Below, one piece after another: positions 1 to 4,435 of a stretch of 5,793 nt of DNA. The position numbers and the translations under genes are program-made. Each line of letters begins with the position of its first letter. The stretch's first letter is position 1. The DNA is from Candidatus Latescibacterota bacterium (lineage in GTDB: Bacteria; Latescibacterota; MVCY01; DTYK01). The DNA lies in contig DTYK01000190.1 in NCBI GenBank assembly GCA_012961925.1, forward strand, positions 1-5,793, given 5' to 3'. Under the pieces are notes generated by a model, which worked only from the letters and a program-made list of their open reading frames with translations, was not told where the DNA came from and searched no databases.

Positions 1-106
1 CCTATTTTAGGATTTAGATGAACATGCTCTCAATTGTGAACCGGTGGTACCAGCCTGTTGCTTCTTCAGAAAATGGGTGCTCATAGACAATGCCAATTGT
101 TTACTG

Positions 107-118
107 AAGGAGGTGATC
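107..118 (+). promoter_or_regulatory. Very strong ribosome binding site for the ATG at 119
   Basis: The 12 bases AAGGAGGTGATC are an uninterrupted complement of the usual 3' end of bacterial 16S rRNA. GGAGG lies 5 bases before the ATG at 119. This decides the start: an in-frame GTG at 44 has no comparable signal. The ATG also aligns with the start codon of the intact ATPase at 3535 (MPEII versus MLEII), and some similarity continues just upstream, so this initiation signal was probably inherited from an ATPase gene. Confidence 0.8.
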
Positions 119-404
119 ATGCCTGAGATAATCAATCTCATAAAACGTCACGAGGATGGCGCCCTGACCGTTGATATGTTGTGCCAGAGGGTCGCCATGA
201 CTGAGATATTTGTCTTGTTGGGTGCTAACGAAACAGGCAAGAACAACCGCCGCGAACCTGATTTTAAATTTTCTCAAGCCTATGAGTTGGTTGATAAAGT
301 ACCTTGCACTGCCGGTGGACAATGGCCCGATCAGAGAAAGGAGGAACATGGAGCAAAACTCACTCTCTGCAAACCTTCGCGGAAAAGATTACGTTCGCCG
401 CTGA
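119..404 (+). pseudogene. Relic of ABC-2 type transporter ATPase gene, N-terminal third
   Basis: This stretch is collinear with the first ~95 codons of the intact ATPase gene (3535 to about 3817). Up to base 241 it reads in the frame of the regulator (MPEIINLIKRHEDG... against MLEIIDLVKRYEDG...). An extra A at 242-243, just after the Walker A lysine codon, moves the homology to the next frame. There TTAANLILNFLKP matches TTTVNLIFNLIQP, and SANLRGKDYVRR matches SEDVRLYGNLTPRQ if two residues are missing; that frame stops at 402-404. Walker A reads GANETGK-TT instead of GANGAGKTT. Signature motif, Walker B and H-loop are absent, so no working ATPase can be made. Homology beyond about 404 is not convincing. 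Confidence 0.78.
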
Positions 405-1390
405 CCGACATTGTCTATGCCTACGAATGGCGCCCTGATGATGAGACTTTGCCTTTCCGGCCGCCTTCCGCACCTGACCCGGACGAGAATCCTCCCCAGG
501 AGAATCTTACAGGTCTTAACAGTGAACCCACATTTCTGATTCCCGAGGAGAAGACGCAGTACGGCCGAAGAAGGCAGAAGGTATTGGTTGTGTCGGATGA
601 CACTCGTCAGATACCCCTCCCTGCTTCCTTGTTAGGAGATGCGTATAAACTGCTGTCGGTTGCAGATAAGAAGGATGTCCTGAATACCGCAAGACATGGA
701 GATTTTGATTTGGTACTTTTTGGGTGTCGTAGGCTTGGTCATGATGTTTTAGAGGTCGTGAAGGAATTGAAAGCCCGCTGTCCTCAGATTCCGCTAATGG
801 TGGTTGCCTCCGAGGCGTCAGGTGAATTGGTGGCGGAGATCTTTCGCGCTGGAATCCGTGATTGCCTCGTAGGAGATGTGGAGGAGGATTTGCTCAGGGA
901 GCGCCTGGCTGGGTTCATAGGGATAGCGGACGTGGATAGGGAAACACAGGCAAATTTTTTGGTGGACAGCGATGAGTGTAGGGCAAAGAGGGACACGGGA
1001 ACATGGCGAAAGCCGCCGGCCCCCTATGGCGTATATCATCCTGGGATACAAAGGGCGGTTAAATTCATACATAGAGAGTATGCCAGAAAGCTCTCCTTGA
1101 ATGAAATAGCCAGAGAAGCATGTATGAGCCGACGCCATTTTTCCAGGATGTTTCGGAAGTTGATGGGACTCTGCCCTGTGGAGTACGTGAACCGGGTGCG
1201 GATAGAAGCAGCCAAATGCAAACTAAAGCAAAACGGGTTGTCCATAGCCGAGGTTGGTCTGACAGGAGGGTTTCAGAGCATTTCCTATTTTCATCGGGTG
1301 TTCAAACGCCTGGAAGGAATCAGTCCGGGCGTCTACCGCAGAGAGGTAATGAGACAGGAAAATGGTCCAATAGTGGAAAAAACGACCTGA
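119..1390 (+). CDS. Chimeric AraC-family regulator with degenerate receiver domain and ABC-ATPase-derived N-terminus
   Basis: This 423-residue frame has four parts. Residues 1-41 match the start of the ABC ATPase encoded at 3535 (26 of 41 identical by hand count). Residues 42 to about 95 read the same relic out of its original frame. Residues about 96-150 are a Pro/Asp/Glu-rich linker. Residues about 153-270 resemble a response-regulator receiver domain (KVLVVSDD strand, FDLVLFG, RAGIRDCLVGD), and 309-409 are an AraC/XylS-type double helix-turn-helix, complete through the GFQSISYFHRVFKR and ISPGVYRR signatures. The receiver has Gly202 where the phospho-Asp should be, Ala230 for the Thr/Ser and Gly252 for the Lys, so phosphorylation control is unlikely. 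It should bind DNA in the cytoplasm; targets are unknown, the flanking ABC genes being candidates. The original regulator probably began downstream of 404, but no good start is visible there. AraC assignment is firm; expression of the whole chimera is inferred. Confidence 0.72.
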   Translation: MPEIINLIKRHEDGALTVDMLCQRVAMTEIFVLLGANETGKNNRREPDFKFSQAYELVDKVPCTAGGQWPDQRKEEHGAKLTLCKPSRKRLRSPLTDIVYAYEWRPDDETLPFRPPSAPDPDENPPQENLTGLNSEPTFLIPEEKTQYGRRRQKVLVVSDDTRQIPLPASLLGDAYKLLSVADKKDVLNTARHGDFDLVLFGCRRLGHDVLEVVKELKARCPQIPLMVVASEASGELVAEIFRAGIRDCLVGDVEEDLLRERLAGFIGIADVDRETQANFLVDSDECRAKRDTGTWRKPPAPYGVYHPGIQRAVKFIHREYARKLSLNEIAREACMSRRHFSRMFRKLMGLCPVEYVNRVRIEAAKCKLKQNGLSIAEVGLTGGFQSISYFHRVFKRLEGISPGVYRREVMRQENGPIVEKTT

Positions 1391-1401
1391 TTGGATGTTG
1401 A
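1299..1401 (+). repeat. Regulator 3'-end repeat, copy A
   Basis: The last codons of the regulator gene and the bases after it recur at 2431-2523. Landmarks shared in the same order are TTCAAAC, TGGAAGG, the block around AAAATGGYCCAATAGTG, and a CCTGAT-GGAT-TTGA ending. In the block from AAAATGG to TTGA I count about 37 of 44 columns identical. Compared with copy B, copy A has lost one A in its A-run near 1378-1384. This makes it stop at 1388-1390 rather than read on to a TGA at 1399-1401. Weaker similarity may continue to about 1510 (around GCGAGCT). Confidence 0.7.
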
Positions 1402-1471
1402 ATCTTTTTCAGAAGGACTCTGTATTTGGTATTATAGAATTTCAGAAATTGTAGATTTGGAAATAAGAAAC

Positions 1472-1487
1472 TGAGCCTTAAGACTCA
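1472..1487. promoter_or_regulatory. Interrupted palindrome, possible operator
   Basis: TGAG-C-CTTAAG-A-CTCA is a 16-base dyad, perfect except for one mismatched pair. It lies about 80 bases after the regulator stop and 81 bases before the ATG at 1569. The position suits an operator for the downstream membrane-protein gene. It has no T-tract and a weak stem, so a terminator is less likely. No second copy was found in the window, and the equivalent region after repeat copy B (around 2575-2600) lacks it. Function is speculative. Confidence 0.25.
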
Positions 1488-1553
1488 TAGCGAGCTATTG
1501 TTTACCTTCTCGAGGGGAGTTGGATGCTATTGTGTTTTTATCCATTATCATAG

Positions 1554-1560
1554 AAAGGAG
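1554..1560 (+). promoter_or_regulatory. Ribosome binding site for the ATG at 1569
   Basis: AAAGGAG sits 8 bases before ATG 1569, the best initiation signal in this part of the window. The frame it opens encodes a plausible protein start (MQLSEMERYRRSLLPKWIRF) but stops at 1686-1688, whereas the membrane-spanning body lies in another frame. Confidence 0.65.
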
Positions 1561-1568
1561 TCATCGCC

Positions 1569-2023
1569 ATGCAACTGTCGGAAATGGAGAGATATAGAAG
1601 ATCGTTACTGCCAAAGTGGATACGCTTCTTAGTTGGTATTTCATCATCTCCGTCTTCACGCTACCTATGGGCCTTGCATTTGGTGTAATCCGGCCTGACA
1701 GATGCTCTGTGGACGTGATGGGCCTGTCCCTTTCAGGCCTCCCATATTATCCTCGCGTTCTGATTGTGCAATCTATTTTGCTGTTTTTCGGAGTGACGGC
1801 CTTTGGCCTTCTACGGGGAAAAAGATGGAGGTTAAATTTTGGAATATTGTGTGGCGCCGCCGCTTTCATCATTTCATTATTAGCAACGATTATTGACTCT
1901 TTACATTCCAACCTTGCTATCCACTTTGAATTTTTAATTGCAACGCCCTTTTTATATACATTGTTCAAAATCAGGAGCAGATGGAATGCCACCACCCCGA
2001 GTATCAGAATAACAAAGGGTTAA
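1569..2023 (+). pseudogene. Small four-helix membrane protein gene, apparently frameshifted
   Basis: The gene begins with a good ribosome binding site and ATG at 1569, giving the basic, soluble-looking start MERYRRSLLPKWIRF. That frame ends at 1686-1688. The hydrophobic body is in the frame entered by losing one base, somewhere around 1617-1640, so that KWIRF would run straight into LSWYFIISVFTLPMGLAF. Repairing it would give about 151 residues. The slip region has no canonical slippery heptamer (the local codons are CGC TTC TTA), which argues for a mutation or sequencing error rather than programmed frameshifting. I do not recognise the family. It lies between the regulator and a gene-poor stretch where other decay is visible, in keeping with a dying locus. 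Confidence 0.5.
1616..2023 (+). CDS. Hypothetical membrane protein, four predicted helices (body of the frameshifted gene)
   Basis: This is the open part of the gene read from an internal GTG at 1616, 135 residues. Hydrophobic segments fall at about residues 5-24, 47-66, 72-92 and 104-118. Positively charged stretches (RGKRWR at 67-72, KIRSRW at 118-123) probably face the cytoplasm. The GTG has no Shine-Dalgarno sequence, so it is unlikely to be the natural start; the AAAGGAG/ATG pair at 1554-1571 in another frame is much better. If the window sequence is right, translation of this body would need re-initiation. No enzymatic motif or family signature is recognised. It could be an accessory membrane subunit near the ABC genes, but nothing in the sequence proves a link. 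Confidence 0.5.
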   Translation: MDTLLSWYFIISVFTLPMGLAFGVIRPDRCSVDVMGLSLSGLPYYPRVLIVQSILLFFGVTAFGLLRGKRWRLNFGILCGAAAFIISLLATIIDSLHSNLAIHFEFLIATPFLYTLFKIRSRWNATTPSIRITKG

Positions 2024-2430
2024 ACGACACAACAACGGCTAAGAAACCATTTGCAGAACCACTTCGTCCCGCTAACGTCTTTGCTATAGCCCGGGTCTAT
2101 CCAGCGCATCCCATTTACTGATGGCAGGTATGCCCTATGAGGTTTTTGTAACCTTAGTAGAACTTTTCGTCTCAATGTGACGTTCGCGGCCGACGTTCTC
2201 ATAATTCTTTGTGGAGGCCGTAGGATGAGTTTTTCCTGAAGTCCAGCGGGCTGATGTCGGCGTTCCTTTCTCTCCTCAATAGGTTGTGCTAACCAGGTAC
2301 ATGAGATCTTAGCATGTTGTCTGATGGTCTACCCTCTCCGCTCTTTCGCATCTCTTGTCCACCCATGTTTCTACACTTGCCTGGGGACCTTTTTCGTTGC
2401 GGATCATGATCCCTTAGCGGTTGCTTCCCT
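2024..2430. other. Gene-poor stretch, no supported gene
   Basis: All frames are broken by frequent stops. The longest candidate, a 60-codon minus-strand frame at 2020-2202, has no ribosome binding site and no recognisable motif. A 19-codon plus-strand frame inside (MAGMPYEVFVTLVELFVSM) also lacks support. GACGTTC occurs twice with a 13-base period (2179-2185 and 2192-2198). No tRNA, insertion-sequence end or strong terminator was found. Given the regulator relic that follows, this is most likely degraded coding DNA that can no longer be identified by eye. Confidence 0.5.
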
Positions 2431-2523
2431 TGTTCAAACACCGTGGAAGGCATATCCACCAGAGAAGGGCGACGATAGAAAAATGGCCCAATAGTGCAAC
2501 AAAATGGCCTGATAGGATATTGA
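2431..2523 (+). pseudogene. Relic of the 3' end of a second AraC-family regulator gene (repeat copy B)
   Basis: This block is homologous to the end of the regulator gene (1299-1401). After a one-base shift near 2440, its reading VEGIST-REGRR-stop-KNGPIVQQNGLIGY matches LEGISPGVYRR-EVMRQENGPIV of the intact copy. It carries an in-frame TAG at 2474-2476 and ends at a TGA at 2521-2523. The helix-turn-helix part upstream cannot be traced confidently; similarity before about 2415 is doubtful. Weak similarity after it (AACGAGCTGGGCATTTA against AGCGAGCTATTGTTTA) suggests the duplicated unit ran past the stop codon. No product is expected. Confidence 0.65.
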
Positions 2524-2715
2524 CTTTTTCATAGATTCAGATAATTTCTATTTTGTATCTGGAAGTCCGAACGTTAAAAAAAACAACGAGCTGGGCATTT
2601 ATTCAACGTCTTCCGTATATAGGTCGAAGTTTTTCCTACAGGTTTTTCAGGGCTGAAGTGAACGGTAAGACTCCTCAATCTTCCAGTCGGATAGCTCTCA
2701 GGAGGCTATAGAGCC

Positions 2716-2745
2716 TTGACTTCTGACGTATGAAGACCTTATTAG
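2716..2745 (+). promoter_or_regulatory. Possible sigma-70-type promoter upstream of the lipoprotein gene
   Basis: TTGACT (2716-2721, 5 of 6 to the -35 consensus) is followed after 18 bases by TATTAG (2740-2745, 4 of 6 to the -10 consensus). Transcription would begin near 2752, about 28 bases before the proposed start at 2780. It is the best such pair I saw in the window, but promoter consensus for this organism is unknown. Confidence 0.4.
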
Positions 2746-2779
2746 AGTTGGAGAAGTCGCCTATTGGGAGAAAGCGGGT

Positions 2780-3283
2780 TTGTTCGTGACATGTCCGAAA
2801 AAGATGGGCTGTAGAAAATTACATAGAGGTCTTTTCGCAATCGTGACGGTGGCGGTGCTCCTGATATCTTGTGCTAAAACTGACAGGCCAACCCGTTATG
2901 GTTGGACCTCTGAGGATGAGAAACAGATCCGCCGGGCCTATATCACGTTAGCTAAGGCTATTGAGCACAAGGACATTGATCTGCTCATGTCGTTGTATTC
3001 CTCCGCCTATCTGGACGTCTATGGGAAGCAGCAGGAGACCTGGCATACAGTGAGGCGCAGGTGGGAGCAGGCATTTAAAGATTTCTTCATCATAGAGGTA
3101 TCGATTGTTGTCAACAGCATCACTGTGGAGGGCGATCGTGCGGTCGGGGTGGTCGCGATGAGCTGGGAGGCCAGGGATTCCTCTGGGACCCTCATAAGTT
3201 CGGTAGAGGATCTGCCTGCCATAGACTACTGGCGGAAGGAAGATGGTCAATGGAAGGTATACGGCAATCAGGGTAGGGGTTAA
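2780..3283 (+). CDS. Lipoprotein with NTF2/SnoaL-like domain
   Basis: The 167-residue product starts with a basic segment, a hydrophobic stretch at residues 18-29 and the lipobox LISC with Cys31, followed by Ala. It should be lipidated, and the +2 Ala would send it to the outer membrane by the usual Lol rule if the cell is a diderm. Residues about 45-164 follow the pattern of SnoaL/DUF4440 domains of the NTF2-like fold: a helical AYITLAKAIEHKDIDLLMSLYS segment, then strands ending in DYWRKEDGQWKVYGNQ. Such small cone-shaped domains bind ligands or partners; no catalytic residues can be assigned. The start is uncertain. TTG 2780 has GGGAG 9 bases upstream; GTG 2786 and ATG 2804 are in frame, the last giving a classic short signal peptide but with no ribosome binding site. 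The exporter ATPase begins 251 bases downstream, so a shared role is only an inference. Confidence 0.75.
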   Translation: MFVTCPKKMGCRKLHRGLFAIVTVAVLLISCAKTDRPTRYGWTSEDEKQIRRAYITLAKAIEHKDIDLLMSLYSSAYLDVYGKQQETWHTVRRRWEQAFKDFFIIEVSIVVNSITVEGDRAVGVVAMSWEARDSSGTLISSVEDLPAIDYWRKEDGQWKVYGNQGRG

Positions 3284-3534
3284 GGTATTCAGTTTGGTCC
3301 GCTTGTTCCCAGAGGGGCGACAATTTGTGCTCCCTTCAACCCACCTGGGTCAGTTTGATCACCCGGGTCGTGCCGCCACAAGCAAACGCCCCGCTTTTCT
3401 AACTTTTTCCATGCTTCGTGGTCTCCAAAAAGGGCATGAGGCGTTTGGTCGAGTAACAAGAGGGGAGGGTCAAAAAGCCCTTTAGTTCCGGAGCAACGCT
3501 GTCGTGTCTTTGAATTACGACTGGTGGGGTGAGG
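3284..3534. other. Intergenic region before the ABC genes, palindrome-rich
   Basis: No supported gene. An 80-codon plus-strand frame (3243-3485) overlaps the lipoprotein end and has no ribosome binding site or motif. The minus strand is open for about 80 codons (roughly 3295-3540) with no clear start; part reads HALFGDHEAWKKLEKRG, which could be a relic or chance. Inverted pairs are GCTTGT/ACAAGC (3301-3306 with 3378-3383) and CAAACGCC/GGCGTTTG (3383-3390 with 3440-3447). A dispersed intergenic repeat is possible. No clear terminator or strong promoter for the ATPase gene is visible. Confidence 0.4.
3339..3368. promoter_or_regulatory. Two GC-rich palindromes 20 bp apart, possible operator
   Basis: ACCCACCTGGGT (3339-3350) and ACCCGGGT (3361-3368) share ACCC/GGGT half-sites. 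Their centres are 20 bp apart, about two turns of the helix, as for a protein binding tandem sites on one face. They lie about 170 bases upstream of the exporter ATPase and just after the lipoprotein gene. AraC-family proteins usually bind direct rather than palindromic sites, so the regulator at 119-1390 is not an obvious ligand. Chance is not excluded. Confidence 0.25.
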
Positions 3535-4305
3535 ATGTTAGAGATAATTGATCTGGTGAAGCGTTACGAAGACGGTGTCCTTGCTGTTGACCGGCTGAGC
3601 CTGAGGGTAAGGCCCGGGGAGATATTCGTTATGTTGGGGGCCAACGGCGCTGGCAAGACCACCACCGTAAACCTCATCTTCAATCTGATTCAACCTACCA
3701 GCGGGACGATAAGGATTAAGGGCATCGATGCGGTGAAAAATCCTCTTCAGGCAAGGAAACATGCCGCTTTTGTCTCTGAAGATGTGCGGCTGTATGGAAA
3801 TTTGACGCCCAGACAAAACCTCGACTTCTTCGCCAGACTCGGTGGCGGAAGGAGGAACTCGAAGCAGTACGATCAGATATTGGAAGAGGTGGGGTTACCT
3901 GCGGATTCGTTTCAGAAGAAGGTGAAGGATTTCTCCAAGGGAATGCGTCAAAGATTAGGCATTGCGGTAGCAATTCTAAAGGATGCAGGGCTGATCGTTC
4001 TGGATGAACCCACCTCAGGGCTGGATCCCAAAGGAGGACGGGAATTTCTGGCCTTGCTGACACAACTGCGTTCAATGGGGAAGACGGTCTTTATGACCAC
4101 GCACGATATCTTTCGTGCACGGGAGATTGCCGATCGGGTGGGGATCATGTCTTATGGTCGTTTAATCCTTAACATTGGCCGATCTGAGTTTGCAGGGACC
4201 GATCTGGAAGAGATCTATATGAGGTATATCGAAGACCGGGAGGTTGGTGTTGAGAAGGTGAGCCGAGCCCCGAAGCTTGAAGGTTGGGGAGAGCTGCCAC
4301 AATAG
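3535..4305 (+). CDS. ABC-2 type exporter ATP-binding protein
   Basis: The 256-residue protein is a complete cytoplasmic nucleotide-binding subunit that would drive export through a partner permease by ATP hydrolysis. Walker A is GANGAGKTT (35-43). The Q-loop position carries Glu82 (FVSED), common in GldA/NatA-like ABC-2 ATPases. The signature is FSKGMRQR (133-140), Walker B is LIVLDEP with catalytic Glu158, the D-loop is SGLD (161-164) and the H-loop is His190 (TTHD). Length is normal for the group. ATG 3535 is chosen over GTG 3529 because it aligns with the relic start at 119 and has GGTGGGG 5 bases upstream. The downstream gene, after 130 bases, encodes a matching permease. Substrate is unknown. 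The family call is firm; finer naming is not possible from sequence alone. Confidence 0.93.
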   Translation: MLEIIDLVKRYEDGVLAVDRLSLRVRPGEIFVMLGANGAGKTTTVNLIFNLIQPTSGTIRIKGIDAVKNPLQARKHAAFVSEDVRLYGNLTPRQNLDFFARLGGGRRNSKQYDQILEEVGLPADSFQKKVKDFSKGMRQRLGIAVAILKDAGLIVLDEPTSGLDPKGGREFLALLTQLRSMGKTVFMTTHDIFRAREIADRVGIMSYGRLILNIGRSEFAGTDLEEIYMRYIEDREVGVEKVSRAPKLEGWGELPQ

Positions 4306-4435
4306 CCTCTTATTAAGTATCGCGTAACCTCTTGCAGAAAAAGTTGGTCAATACTATTTGCTCAAAGGTGCACAGAAGTTAATGTCTCGGTAGTTCTACG
4401 ATTACTTATAGTCTGGAGCACCAAGGAGGCGCAGG
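4306..4435. other. Gap between exporter ATPase and permease genes
   Basis: The 130-base gap is long for an ATPase-permease pair, which are often overlapping or adjacent. It contains no open frame of note, no clear hairpin terminator and no convincing promoter. The permease has its own strong ribosome binding site. Cotranscription is still the simplest assumption. Confidence 0.4.
4423..4429 (+). promoter_or_regulatory. Ribosome binding site of the permease gene
   Basis: AAGGAGG lies 6 bases before ATG 4436 and fixes the start of the permease reading frame, which then stays open to the window edge. Confidence 0.8.

Noticed and set aside
1..86. End of an upstream gene (TGA at 19-21) or a 22-codon frame from ATG 18
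   Set aside because: Only six codons are visible before the stop and all frames contain stops near the start of the window, so neither can be supported.
44..118. In-frame GTG at 44 as the start of the regulator
   Set aside because: It lacks a ribosome binding site, while the ATG at 119 has a perfect 12-base one and aligns with the start of the intact ATPase.
337..404. AAAGGAGG plus ATG 348 as the start of a new short gene or of the regulator
   Set aside because: The stretch aligns with internal ATPase codons (around CAAGGAAACATG at 3755-3764), the frame stops after 18 codons, and the spacer is only 3 bases. The apparent ribosome binding site looks fortuitous.
2020..2085. Possible integron attC-like site (GTTAAAC near the membrane protein stop)
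   Set aside because: No matching partner core site or folded arm arrangement could be found, and the gene order is not that of a cassette array.
2020..2202. Minus-strand 60-codon frame
   Set aside because: No ribosome binding site, no recognisable motif, and it overlaps the end of the membrane protein gene.
3243..3485. Plus-strand 80-codon frame overlapping the lipoprotein end
   Set aside because: No ribosome binding site, no family resemblance, and it starts inside another gene.
3429..3485. AAAGGGC / GCCCTTT inverted pair as a terminator
   Set aside because: The arms are short, about 40 bases apart, and no T-tract follows.
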